Assembly: GCA_963831535.1 (NCBI GenBank)
Contig: CAWHQP010000001.1
Span: 329,601 to 393,600 of the forward strand
DNA from: Bog-756 sp963831535
GTDB lineage: Bacteria > Actinomycetota > Acidimicrobiia > Acidimicrobiales > RAAP-2
Direction: 5' to 3'
DNA length: 64,000 nucleotides
In this document: positions 44,623-53,620 of the stretch, piece after piece
Numbering within the stretch: position 1 is the first letter of the stretch
Layout: every line of letters begins with the position of its first letter
Made by a program: the position numbers and the translations under genes
The notes under the pieces: model-generated
What the model was told of the DNA's origin: nothing
Database searches by the model: none
What the model saw: the letters and a program-made list of their open reading frames with translations, nothing else

Positions 44623-45284
44623 CCCGCCCGGTCGCCACCCCCCTCCAGCCCTCCATTCAGGGGCGCGTCCCGCCGACCCGGCCGGACGAGGGCCGGGCCC
44701 AGGAGCGGGGGGACCGGACCCGGTCGGCCATCATCGACGAGACCATCCGATGCGTCCTCGACGAGGGGTTCGCCGCGGCCAGCGCCAAGCACATCGCCGA
44801 GCGGGCCGGCGTGACCTGGGGGGTGATCCAGTACCACTTCGGCGACCGGGGCGGGCTGCTCGGCGCAGTGGTCGCCTCCGGCTACGAGTCGTTCCGGCAG
44901 TCCATCGAGTCCCTGGACATCCCCGACGGAACCGCCCGGGAGCGGGTGGCCACCATCGTCGACGCCGCCTGGTCGGCATTCTCCCGGCCGGTGTCCCGGG
45001 CCAGCCTGGAGATCACCGTGGCCACCCGCACCACCCGGGCCCGGACCCAGCACACCGAGCTGGCCGCCATGGCCAGGACACTGCACCAGCTGGGCGAGCG
45101 CATCGTGGGTGACCAGCCGGACCAGCGGGCTCTCGGCCGACTGATCGGCGACGTGCTGTGGGCCACCCTGCGTGGCCTGGTGGTGGTCGAGATGGTCGCC
45201 GGTGAACCTCTGGACTTCACCCGGGAACGGGCCATGCTCTGCGACCTGATCGCCGCCTACCTGCAGACCGGTTCGTCACGCTGA
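44619..45284 (+). CDS. TetR/AcrR family transcriptional regulator
   Basis: 221 residues from GTG 44619, which overlaps the previous stop (GTGA). The DNA-binding helices are RSAIIDETIRCVLDEGFAAASAKHIAERAG, VTWGVIQYHFGDRGGLLGAVV. The C-terminal domain is all-helical and not assignable to a ligand class. About 40 Pro/Arg-rich residues precede the helix-turn-helix. It most likely represses its own operon and the divergent SDR-VOC genes through the palindrome at 43471. Confidence 0.93.
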   Translation: MTRPVATPLQPSIQGRVPPTRPDEGRAQERGDRTRSAIIDETIRCVLDEGFAAASAKHIAERAGVTWGVIQYHFGDRGGLLGAVVASGYESFRQSIESLDIPDGTARERVATIVDAAWSAFSRPVSRASLEITVATRTTRARTQHTELAAMARTLHQLGERIVGDQPDQRALGRLIGDVLWATLRGLVVVEMVAGEPLDFTRERAMLCDLIAAYLQTGSSR

Positions 45285-45411
45285 CGACGCCCGGCCGGTC
45301 CAGCTACTCCACGCCAGGCTGACCGCCATCACCGCTCATCGGCACCGCCGAATCGAGCCTCGACCAGGTGGTGGCGGCGGTGCGCCGGGACCCTGGTGGT
45401 GTGCCGTTCGG

Positions 45412-46650
45412 TCACGGGTCGCCGGTGACGTGGGTCGCCCTGGCCAGGAGCAGCGCCTTCTCTCGTTCGTTGCGGGTCAACGACGCCGCCCGGGTGAACT
45501 CCGCACTCCCCTCCTCCATCCGCCCCAGCCGCTCCAGCAGATCGCCCCGGACGCTCGGGAGCCAGTGGTACTCCGCAAGCGCGGGATCCGCGGCCAGGGC
45601 GTCCACCAACTCGAGCCCGGCTTCGGGCCCATCGGCCATCGAGACGGCCACCGCCCGGTTGAGCTCCACCACCGGCGAGGGGGTCAACGCCATGAGCCGT
45701 CCGTAGAGCAGGGCGATGGTGGCCCAGTCGGTGTCCTCGTAGCGGGCAGCCCGGGCGTGACAGGCGGCGATGGCGGCCTGCACGGAGTACGGTCCGTCGC
45801 CGGCTCGCAGCAGTGACTCCATGCCGCGGTGAATCAGCAGCCGGCTCCACCGCGACCGGTCCTGGTCGGCGAGGAGCACCGGCTCGCCGCCAGGTGCGGT
45901 GCGCGTAGCGGTGCGGGAGGCCTGCAACTCGAGCAGAGCCGCGAGTCCGTGGACCTCCAGCTCCTCGGGCATCAGGCCGGAGAGGATGCGGATCAGGCGG
46001 AGCGAGTCCTCACACAGGGCCGGTCGGATCAGGTCCTCGCCCGCCGTGGCGGTGTAGCCCTCGTTGAAGATCAGGTAGATGACGTCGAGGACCGACGACA
46101 CGCGGGCCGACCGATCGGACCCGCGAGGGATCTCGAAGGGGACCCCGGAGCGGGCCAGCGTCCGCTTGGCCCGGACGATGCGCTGGGCGATCGTCGGCTC
46201 GGTGACGAGGAACGCCCGGGCGATCTCCCCGGTGGTGAGGCCGCCGAGCAACCGCAGGGTGAGGGCGATCCGGGCCGCCGGCGACAGCAACGGGTGACAG
46301 GCGGTGAAGATGAGCCGGAGGAGGTCATCGTCGATGTCGTCATCGTCGACCGGGTCGGGCACCGGCACGTACTCGAGCCTCCGACCGACCTCAGCCAGCT
46401 TGGCGGCGTAGACCTCCCGGCGGCGCACCAGATCGATGGCCCGGTGGCGGGCCGTGGCCATGAGCCAGGCTCCCGGGTTGTCCGGTTGGCCGGATCGGGG
46501 CCACTGCTCCAGGGCCGCGACCAGTGCGTCCTGGGCCAGTTCCTCGGCGATGCCCACGTCTCGGACGATTCGGGCAACACCCGCGATGATCCGCGCCGAC
46601 TCGATCCTGAAGACCGCCTCGATGCTCTCCTTCGCCCCCGATGCCGTCAC
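45412..46650 (-). CDS. ECF42-type RNA polymerase sigma factor with C-terminal TPR-like domain
   Basis: 412 residues. Region 2 is ESARIIAGVARIVRDVGIAEELAQDALVAALEQWP and PGAWLMATARHRAIDLVRRRE. Region 4 is LTLRLLGGLTTGEIARAFLVTEPTIAQRIVRAKRTL. A long C-terminal part (about 190-412) of helical repeats follows: VIYLIFNEGYTATAG, ALLELQASRTATR, AAIAACHARAARYEDTDW and VELNRAVAVSMADGPEAGLELVD. This layout is that of group ECF42, which has no anti-sigma factor and pairs with a DGPF/YCII protein. Such a gene lies 47 bp upstream. Confidence 0.93.
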   Translation of the reverse strand: MTASGAKESIEAVFRIESARIIAGVARIVRDVGIAEELAQDALVAALEQWPRSGQPDNPGAWLMATARHRAIDLVRRREVYAAKLAEVGRRLEYVPVPDPVDDDDIDDDLLRLIFTACHPLLSPAARIALTLRLLGGLTTGEIARAFLVTEPTIAQRIVRAKRTLARSGVPFEIPRGSDRSARVSSVLDVIYLIFNEGYTATAGEDLIRPALCEDSLRLIRILSGLMPEELEVHGLAALLELQASRTATRTAPGGEPVLLADQDRSRWSRLLIHRGMESLLRAGDGPYSVQAAIAACHARAARYEDTDWATIALLYGRLMALTPSPVVELNRAVAVSMADGPEAGLELVDALAADPALAEYHWLPSVRGDLLERLGRMEEGSAEFTRAASLTRNEREKALLLARATHVTGDP

Positions 46651-46697
46651 CGCCGCCCATCAGACCAGCGGAACGGCACGGGGGCAAGCGCCGCCGG

Positions 46698-47054
46698 TTA
46701 TCCCTCGGCGATCTCGCGGAACTCGGCGGTCACCGTCCAGAACTCCTCGTGGCACTCGAGAAACCGCTTGGTCCACTCCATGGCCTCGGCCTTGTCCTTG
46801 GTCTGCATGATGGCGTAGCCGCCAACCACTTCCTTGGTCTCGGTGAATGGCCCGTCGGTGGTGGTGATCTTCCCTCCCGACCAGGTGAGGCGGGTGCCGG
46901 CGGCGGTCGGGGTCAGCCCGGCCGTATCCAGCATGACGCCGGCCTTGGTGATCTCCTCGAACAGAGCGCCCATCCGGGCCTGGAGCTCGGGGGTGATGCC
47001 CTCAGCGGGAGGGTTCTGCTCGTCGATGCGGATCAGGCTGATGTAGCGGGGCAT
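46698..47054 (-). CDS. DGPF/YCII-related domain protein
   Basis: 118 residues from the ATG at 47054. YISLIRIDEQNPPAEGITPELQARMGALFEEITKAGVMLDT, the DGPFTETKEVVGGYAIMQ hallmark and AMEWTKRFLECH define the DGPF/YCII family, a ferredoxin-like fold. Such genes almost always precede an ECF42 sigma factor and are their usual regulon members. The molecular role is unsettled. It is cotranscribed with the sigma gene downstream. Confidence 0.9.
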   Translation of the reverse strand: MPRYISLIRIDEQNPPAEGITPELQARMGALFEEITKAGVMLDTAGLTPTAAGTRLTWSGGKITTTDGPFTETKEVVGGYAIMQTKDKAEAMEWTKRFLECHEEFWTVTAEFREIAEG

Positions 47055-47191
47055 GGTGGCTCCTCGGTCGGACCGGGCGGGGACTCTCCCCGCCGTCACC
47101 TAGTACGTCGAATGGCCGGGGCCCGATTCGACAGGCACCCGGTAATTTCTTTTCCCCGGCCCCGGATACCTCACCGCCGGGCCGGGTCCGG

Positions 47192-48937
47192 TCACCGGGT
47201 CGACCGCCACCGGTTGTCGTCGGACAGCACCGGGGTCTGCGTGTCGGCACCCGACCGCAGGACGCGTCCGGGTAGGGCACCGGTCAGGCGGTCGGACGTC
47301 ACCACCTCGGTCCCATTGACCAGGACGTGCTCCATACCGGTGGCCTCGGCGTACAGCCGACTGGCCCCGCCCGGCAGGTCGTTCCGGGTTCGGAGGGGCT
47401 GGGGCCCGATGCGCTCGGGGTCGAACACCACGAGGTCGGCCCACCATCCTTCGGCCACCTGGCCCCGGTCGGTGAGGCCGTACAGCCGGGCGGGAACGTC
47501 GGTGAGCAGGCGGATCGCCTCCTCGACGGCGATCAGCTGGCGCTCCCGTACCCCGTAACCGAGGAGCGAGGTGGAGTACACGGCCCCGCACATGGTGTCG
47601 AGGTGGGCCCCGGCGTCCGAACCTCCGACCACGGCCCGGGGGTCGCGCCAGATCCCGGCTCTGGCCTGCCAGTCGGCATCGGACTCAGGTATGGGCACCG
47701 CGAACCCGGTGCGCAATCGGTCGGCCACGACGATGCGGCACAAGGCGTCCCACGGGTCCATCCCCCACTTCGCGGCCACATCACCCACAGCCCGGCCCTC
47801 GAGCGCCCGCTGATCAGGAGCGAAGGTCTCGGCGATGATCAGCCGGGCCCAACCGGCCAGGAACCGGAGTACCCCGGCCTCGTCGGACTGGGCCCGCTCG
47901 TCCATGGCCCGGCGCACCTCGGGATCGGACAGGGCCTGGATGCGGTCGTCGATCGAGCTGGCGAAGAACTCCCGCCATCCGGGTAACCCATCGAGGATGG
48001 CCCCGTGCTCGAAGGAGAGCCGGAGGGACATAGTGTGCGGCAGGGTCAGCGCCACCACGCGGGCCCCGGCCCGGGCGGCCGCGTCGGAGGCCACCAGTTG
48101 GTGGGCGGTGCCCTCGGCATTGGCGGCCGTGACAGCCAGGACGTTCCAGTTGACCGGTCGCCCGGACACCAGTGAGATACGGGTCAGGAGGTCGACCTCG
48201 TCGTCGGTGAAGCCGTTGATGCAGCCCGGCACGATCATCTCGATGGTGGTCCCCGGGTGGTCGGCGACCGCTGCCGCCAAGCGCTCCAGCTCACCGACCG
48301 AGGCGGACCGGGACGGCACGGGTTGACCCTCACCGTCGTTGTGCGTGGGCGCCCGTGAAGTGGAGAAGCCCATGGCCCCCTCGGACAGGGCCCGGTGGAG
48401 GGCGGCCTCCATCTCGGCGATCTGCTCGGCGGTGGCCTCGTGGCCCACGGCGTCGTCACCCATGACCGAGCGCCGAAGGGTTGAGTGCCCGACGAGGAAA
48501 CCCGCGTTGACACCGACCCTTCCGTCGAGGCGGGCCAGCCACTCGCCGAACGATTCCCACTCCCAGTCGAGGCCGGCCTCGAGCGCGGCCAGCGGCATGC
48601 CCTCCACCCGGGCCAGCATCCGCGACAGGTATCCCGAATGGTCCGGGCCCGCCGGGGCCAGGGAGAATCCGCAGTTCCCCCCGAACACCGTGGTTACCCC
48701 GTGGAGGGGCGAAGGGCTCGCGGTCGGGTCCCAGAACAGCTGGGCGTCGTAGTGGGTGTGGATGTCGATGAATCCGGGGGCCACCAGACACCCTTCGGCG
48801 TCTACGATCCGTTCGGCGTCGTCCGTGACCGTCCCGACGGCCACGATCCTGCCGTCACGGACCCCGACATCAGCGCGCCGCCCCGGCTCACCGGTGCCGT
48901 CCACCACCGTGCCGCCGCGGATGACCAGATCCATCAT
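47192..48937 (-). CDS. N-acyl-D-amino-acid deacylase family amidohydrolase
   Basis: 581 residues from ATG 48937, with GGGGAGG upstream. MDLVIRGGTVVDGTGEPG is the typical beta-strand start. GFIDIHTHYDAQLFWDP has the metal His-x-His, TTVFGGNCGFSLAP the D-aminoacylase loop, and VVGGSDAGAHLDTMCG the later metal Asp. ADLVVFDPERIGP and VLVNGTEVV close the outer sandwich domain. Family members cleave N-acyl-D-amino acids, but many actinobacterial ones act on other amides. Its start overlaps the stop of the aldehyde dehydrogenase. Confidence 0.9.
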   Translation of the reverse strand: MMDLVIRGGTVVDGTGEPGRRADVGVRDGRIVAVGTVTDDAERIVDAEGCLVAPGFIDIHTHYDAQLFWDPTASPSPLHGVTTVFGGNCGFSLAPAGPDHSGYLSRMLARVEGMPLAALEAGLDWEWESFGEWLARLDGRVGVNAGFLVGHSTLRRSVMGDDAVGHEATAEQIAEMEAALHRALSEGAMGFSTSRAPTHNDGEGQPVPSRSASVGELERLAAAVADHPGTTIEMIVPGCINGFTDDEVDLLTRISLVSGRPVNWNVLAVTAANAEGTAHQLVASDAAARAGARVVALTLPHTMSLRLSFEHGAILDGLPGWREFFASSIDDRIQALSDPEVRRAMDERAQSDEAGVLRFLAGWARLIIAETFAPDQRALEGRAVGDVAAKWGMDPWDALCRIVVADRLRTGFAVPIPESDADWQARAGIWRDPRAVVGGSDAGAHLDTMCGAVYSTSLLGYGVRERQLIAVEEAIRLLTDVPARLYGLTDRGQVAEGWWADLVVFDPERIGPQPLRTRNDLPGGASRLYAEATGMEHVLVNGTEVVTSDRLTGALPGRVLRSGADTQTPVLSDDNRWRSTR

Positions 48938-50385
48938 CGTGAACCTCCCCGGAGGACGCGGGGTCGGGTCAGGGCAGCCATCCCCTCGACCCCCAGCTCG
49001 AGCCCGAGCCCGGACTGACCCCAACCGCCCATGGGGGCCAGGTGATCCATGGCCCCCATCCCGTGCGCGTTGACCCACACCGTGCCGGCCCGCAGGCGAT
49101 CCGCCACCGCATCGGCCTCATCGAGGTCGTCGCTCCACACCGAGGCGCAGAGTCCGAACTCCGTGTCGTTGGCCGCCTCGACCGCACGGTCGAGGTCGGT
49201 GTAGGGCAGCACCGGAAGAGCCGGGGCGAACTGCTCCTCCCGCACCAGAGGGGTACCCGGGTCGGGGTCGACGACCAAGGCGGGCGCTACCCGCCAGCCG
49301 TGACCGGGATCCACCAGGGTGCCCGGTCTGACCACTTCGGAGGCACCGATGGCGGCCAGGGCGATCATGTCCTCAACCCGGTCCCGGGCCGACTCGGTAT
49401 GGACCGGCCCCATGGTCACCCCGTCATCGAGGCCGTCCCCGACCACGGTCCGGGACAGGCCGGCCACGAGAGCGTCCCGCCACGCCGACAGACGGTCGCA
49501 GGGGACATAGAGGCGCTTGATGGCCATGCACACCTGACCCGAGGTGGCGAAGGCCGCCTCCAGCAGGCGGGAGGCCAACTCCTCGGTTGGCTCGAGGTCG
49601 GGGGCCACGATGGCGGCGTCGTTGCCCCCCAGCTCCAGAACGGCCGGGCGCAGGTGGGGGGCGCAGGCGGCCAGGACTGCCCGTCCGGAGACCACACCGC
49701 CGGTGAACGAGACCATGTCGACACCGGGATGGCCGACCAGGGCCGCCCCGAGGGAGACGGTCGGTCCGTTCAGTGTGTTCACCACCCCGGCCGGCAGGTT
49801 CGAGGCGATGGCGCCCGCCAGGGTCAACACCGCACCGGGGCAGCTGGGTGGAGCCTTGACCACCACCGTGTTGCCGGTCAGTAGGGCGGCAATGATCTTG
49901 TTCCCCATCACCGCGGCCGGCCAGTTGAACGGCAGGATAGCGGCCACCACGCCGTGGGGTACCCGTTCCACGACCGAACCGCCGAGCCTCCGGGGCTCGA
50001 GCGACTCTGCGACCAAGGGGGCCAGGGACCCGACCATGCCGGCCGTGGTGGCCAGGTCGAAGAGTGACTCCACCAAGACCTTGCCGTGTTCCCTGGTCAG
50101 GAGGGCCGAGGTCGCCTCGAGGTCGATGGACTCCTGGGCCCGTTGGCAGGCTTCCTGCAGGGCAGCCGTCCTGGTCTCGATGCCGAGGGCGGCCCAGGAC
50201 GGCTGGGCGGCTCTCGCCGAGGAAACCGCCCCGTCCACCTGCTCGGGGGAAGCGGCCGGTGCGTCGAGGACCACCTCGTCGGGATGGGCCGGGTTGGTCA
50301 CCGGATACGTGCCGTCCCCTCCCGCCACCATGGTGCCGCCGATAGCCAGCGGAACCGTCCGGTTCTCCGTCAGCAGTGCCATCAC
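48934..50385 (-). CDS. Aldehyde dehydrogenase family protein
   Basis: 483 residues. VAAILPFNWPAAVMGNKIIAALLTGNTVVVKAP is the cofactor region, VSFTGG and LELGGNDAAIVAPD hold the general-base Glu, and FATSGQVCMAIKRLYV the catalytic Cys. EEQFAPALPVLPY and GLELGVEGMAAL are also typical. It oxidises an aldehyde to an acid with NAD(P)+; substrate unknown. Cotranscribed with the downstream amidohydrolase and divergent from the amidohydrolase at 50446. Confidence 0.93.
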   Translation of the reverse strand: MMALLTENRTVPLAIGGTMVAGGDGTYPVTNPAHPDEVVLDAPAASPEQVDGAVSSARAAQPSWAALGIETRTAALQEACQRAQESIDLEATSALLTREHGKVLVESLFDLATTAGMVGSLAPLVAESLEPRRLGGSVVERVPHGVVAAILPFNWPAAVMGNKIIAALLTGNTVVVKAPPSCPGAVLTLAGAIASNLPAGVVNTLNGPTVSLGAALVGHPGVDMVSFTGGVVSGRAVLAACAPHLRPAVLELGGNDAAIVAPDLEPTEELASRLLEAAFATSGQVCMAIKRLYVPCDRLSAWRDALVAGLSRTVVGDGLDDGVTMGPVHTESARDRVEDMIALAAIGASEVVRPGTLVDPGHGWRVAPALVVDPDPGTPLVREEQFAPALPVLPYTDLDRAVEAANDTEFGLCASVWSDDLDEADAVADRLRAGTVWVNAHGMGAMDHLAPMGGWGQSGLGLELGVEGMAALTRPRVLRGGSR

Positions 50386-50445
50386 GGACCTCCCCCAGGT
50401 CGAGCCCCGGCATCCCGGGTAACCCCGACGCTACTCTCGGCAGGC

Positions 50446-51684
50446 GTGGCGAGCACTCTGCTGGCGGACCCCGATCCGCGGTCCCTTGTGGCCCCGGTGA
50501 TCTCGGTCGACGACCACCTGATCGAGCCTCCCGATCTCTTCTCCGGGCGGATGCCCGGTCACCTGGCGGAACGGGCGCCCGCTGTCCACGAGGACGAGTC
50601 CGGTGCTCAGTCATGGCGCTTCGAGGGACGCTCATATCCGAATATCGGACTCAACGCCGTGGTAGGCCGTCCGCGTCACGAGTGGAGCATGGAGCCGGCC
50701 CGCTTCGACGAGATGCGACCAGGGTGCTTCGACATCGAGGCGCGGGTGCGTGATATGGACATCGCCGGAATCTGGGCCTCCTTATGTTTCCCGTCGCTGG
50801 TGGCCGGGTTCTGCGGTGCGGTCTTTACGCGGGCCGACGATCCCGAACTCGGTCTGGCCTGTACCCGGGCCTGGAACTCGTGGCACCACGAGGTCTGGGC
50901 GGGAACCCATCCGGAGCGCATCATCCCCCTCCAGCTGCCGTGGCTGGCCGATCCCGAACTCGGGGCCCGGGAGATACGACGCAATGCCCAGTTGGGCTTC
51001 AAAGCGGTGAGCTTCCCCGAATTTCCTGCACAGCTCGGCTATCCGTCCATCTTCACGGGGCACTGGGACCGATTCTTCGACGCCTGCCAGGACACCGACA
51101 CGGTTGTCTGCCTGCACACCGGGGCTTCGTCCTGGGCCCCCCTCCCTTCGCCTGACCCTCCCTTCGAGCTGCTGCCAACAGTATTTCCGGTCAACGCCCT
51201 GCTGGCCGCGGCGGAGTGGGTGTGGTCCGGAGTGCCGGTCCGCTTCCCCGGATTGGCCGTGGCCATGTCCGAAGGAGGCATCGGCTGGGTGCCCATGCTG
51301 ATGGACCGGGTGGACTACGTCCTCGACCATTCGGCCTCCGGTTCGGAGTCGGCGTCGTGGGTCTCGGAACTGAGGCCGAGCGAGGTACTGGCCCGCAACT
51401 TCTGGTTCTGCACCATCGACGACCCCTCCGTCACTCCGATACTCGACCGCATCGGGAGAGACCACGTGATGGTGGAGACCGACTACCCCCATGCCGACTC
51501 CACGTGGCCTGACACGCAGGCTGTTCTGTCGGCCACGTTCGGCCACCTGCCCGCATCCGACCTCCGTCAGGTGGCCTCGGGCAACGCCTCCCGGCTGTTC
51601 CGCCATCCGCCTCCCCCGGACGGCGACTGGCGGTCGACCCAAAAGGCCAGCCCGTCGCCGTCCGCAGGCCCGGCTCGAGCCTGA
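50446..51684 (+). CDS. Amidohydrolase-2 (ACMSD-like) family metal hydrolase
   Basis: 412 residues from GTG 50446. VISVDDHLIEPPDLFSGRMP has the first metal motif (D-x-H in place of H-x-H). DMDIAGIWASLCFPSL, CLHTGASS and VMVETDYPHADSTWPDTQ carry later metal and catalytic residues. GNASRLFR closes the barrel. This subgroup is abundant in actinobacteria that degrade steroid-like or aromatic compounds, but the substrate cannot be read from sequence. Divergent from the aldehyde dehydrogenase with a 60-bp gap. Confidence 0.88.
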   Translation: MASTLLADPDPRSLVAPVISVDDHLIEPPDLFSGRMPGHLAERAPAVHEDESGAQSWRFEGRSYPNIGLNAVVGRPRHEWSMEPARFDEMRPGCFDIEARVRDMDIAGIWASLCFPSLVAGFCGAVFTRADDPELGLACTRAWNSWHHEVWAGTHPERIIPLQLPWLADPELGAREIRRNAQLGFKAVSFPEFPAQLGYPSIFTGHWDRFFDACQDTDTVVCLHTGASSWAPLPSPDPPFELLPTVFPVNALLAAAEWVWSGVPVRFPGLAVAMSEGGIGWVPMLMDRVDYVLDHSASGSESASWVSELRPSEVLARNFWFCTIDDPSVTPILDRIGRDHVMVETDYPHADSTWPDTQAVLSATFGHLPASDLRQVASGNASRLFRHPPPPDGDWRSTQKASPSPSAGPARA

Positions 51685-51689
51685 TCGGA

Positions 51690-52058
51690 TCAGTCCGCGG
51701 AGGTCTCCCGCCCGGCCCACGACGACACCGCGGCGCCGGGACGGGCGCCGGCGTCCCATCCGGTCACCGCTTCGTCCGCCTGGTCGCTCGTCGGGTCCAC
51801 ATCCCCGTCGACGGAGTTCTCGGCGAAAGACCCATCGACACCGCAGGAGCCACAGGTCCGGATGGTCGGGTCGACCGACAGCCGGTCGTCCTCGATGGCC
51901 ACGCCGCAGCCGCTGCACGTTCCGTAGGTTCCCTCGTCCAAACGGGTCAGCGCCGCCTCGACCTCGTCGAGCAGGTGATCCACCTCGTCGATGGTGGCCT
52001 CCGGGGTCCGGCCAGGGGCCACGTCCGTCCCAGAGTGCTCGACCACGTCGGTATCCAT
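51690..52058 (-). CDS. DksA/TraR-type C4 zinc finger protein
   Basis: 122 residues. IDEVDHLLDEVEAALTRLDEGTYGTCSGCGVAIEDDRLSVDPTIRTCGSC shows the helical arm and the Cys-x2-Cys / Cys-x2-Cys zinc site of the DksA/TraR family. The coiled coil is much shorter than in E. coli DksA, and the DxxDxA tip is missing. The C-terminal 40 residues are acidic. Members bind RNA polymerase in the secondary channel, but for such short forms this is unproven. Confidence 0.85.
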   Translation of the reverse strand: MDTDVVEHSGTDVAPGRTPEATIDEVDHLLDEVEAALTRLDEGTYGTCSGCGVAIEDDRLSVDPTIRTCGSCGVDGSFAENSVDGDVDPTSDQADEAVTGWDAGARPGAAVSSWAGRETSAD

Positions 52059-52103
52059 GGCGATGAGCGTACCCGCGGCGACCCCGCCCACCCGTAAGGT
52101 GAA

Positions 52104-53561
52104 GTGGTGGCACCTCCTGAGAGTACCGGCGTCCCTCCGGAAGGCGACGCCACCGAACCACTCGCCACCCTGGTCGGGAGCGGACTCCTGGTGCCGTGCC
52201 TTGACGGCGTCGACCGGCTCGCCGTCGAGTTGGATCAGGCCGCCTCGACCCAGGCCCATCCCGATGTGGTGGCCCGCGTTGGGGAGTTCCTGCCCTGGTA
52301 CTCGAGTGTGCACCGGGGGGCCGGATTCCGGTCGCGACGGGCCACGGCCGCATACGAGTCGGCCCGACGATCCGTGCTGGCCTTCGCCGGACGCGATCCG
52401 GACGGCCCGGACATTGCCATCTTCTGCCGGAACACCACCGAAGCCATCAACCAGCTCGCCTTCCGGCTCGGTCTGGCGTCCGACGATGTGGTGGTGACTA
52501 CCGTGGTCGAGCACCACGCCAACCTCCTCCCGTGGGGCCGGGTCGCCACCCGTCGCTACGTGGAGTGCACCCCGACAGGAACCTTCTCGGTCGAAGCCGT
52601 GTGCGAAGCCCTCGACGCCGGAACCGAGCCACCGGCTCTGCTCGCCGTCACCGCGGCGTCGAACGTCACCGGATGGCTGCCCCCCATCGACGCCATCATC
52701 GATGCCGCCCACCGGCGGGGCGTGCGCGTGGTGGTGGATGCCGCCCAGCTGGCCCCGCACCGACCCCTGCCGGCAACGGCCGACTTCGTGGCCTTCAGCG
52801 GTCACAAGCTGTACGCCCCCTTCGGCTCCGGGGCGCTCATCGGACCCCGGGCGCAGTTCGAGACGGGCGAACCCTTTCTTGCCGGAGGCGGCGCCGTCGA
52901 CCTGGTCGGCCTGGACGAAGTGGTGTGGACGGCGCCACCCGACCGCGAGGAGGCCGGCTCACCCAACGTCGTCGGTGCTGTGGCCCTCGAGGCCGCCGTC
53001 CGGGCGCTCGACACCGTCGGTTGGCAGGCCGTGGCCGCCCACGAAGAGGCGCTGGTCCGGAAGATGGCCGACGGACTGGGGGCCATCGCGGGCGTGCGAC
53101 TGCTCGGCCCGCTGGGTGCGGAACGAGACGTCCCCGAACCCGCCGTCGTCGAGACGCTGCCGGTGGCGACCTTCACGGTCGAGGGGATGCACCATGCCCT
53201 GGTGGCGGCCCGGCTGAGTGCCGAGTACGGCGTGGCCGTCCGCCACGGGTGCTTCTGCGCCCATCCGTATGTGATCCGACTCCTCGGCGTACCCGAACAG
53301 GTGGTGCACGAGTATCGGGACGAGGTGTTGCGAGGTGACCACCGCAACGTGCCCGGGGCCGTCCGGGCCAGCGCCGGACTGGGGACGTCGGGACAGGACA
53401 TCGAGACGCTGGTTCAGGCAGTGGCCGAGCTGGCCGGTGGGAGCCCACCCCCCGTCCCCTACGAGCAGGATCCGGCGAGCGGCGACTTCTTTCCCGTCAC
53501 TGACCAATGGGGATGGAAAGGCGCCGCCGGCGAGCCGGGTGCCGCCTGCTCCCGGGGCTGA
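52104..53561 (+). CDS. Class V aminotransferase, cysteine desulfurase-like
   Basis: 485 residues from a GTG start. The PLP lysine is in FVAFSGHKLYAPFGSGALIG. NTTEAINQLAFRLG, VVTTVVEHHANLLPW, VVVDAAQLAPH and VAVRHGCFCAHPYV (two Cys near the active site) match the SufS/CsdA-like class V fold. The pair of cysteines in GCFCAHP and the absence of a SufE or IscU neighbour leave open whether it is a desulfurase or a related lyase. About 50 extra residues lie at the C-terminus. Divergent from the zinc-finger gene with a 45-bp gap. Confidence 0.87.
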   Translation: MVAPPESTGVPPEGDATEPLATLVGSGLLVPCLDGVDRLAVELDQAASTQAHPDVVARVGEFLPWYSSVHRGAGFRSRRATAAYESARRSVLAFAGRDPDGPDIAIFCRNTTEAINQLAFRLGLASDDVVVTTVVEHHANLLPWGRVATRRYVECTPTGTFSVEAVCEALDAGTEPPALLAVTAASNVTGWLPPIDAIIDAAHRRGVRVVVDAAQLAPHRPLPATADFVAFSGHKLYAPFGSGALIGPRAQFETGEPFLAGGGAVDLVGLDEVVWTAPPDREEAGSPNVVGAVALEAAVRALDTVGWQAVAAHEEALVRKMADGLGAIAGVRLLGPLGAERDVPEPAVVETLPVATFTVEGMHHALVAARLSAEYGVAVRHGCFCAHPYVIRLLGVPEQVVHEYRDEVLRGDHRNVPGAVRASAGLGTSGQDIETLVQAVAELAGGSPPPVPYEQDPASGDFFPVTDQWGWKGAAGEPGAACSRG

Positions 53562-53620
53562 CAGGGTCGGAAGGCGGACGTGCGGGGGACCGGTGCTGCC
53601 AACGGGCCGACAGGAGCTTC

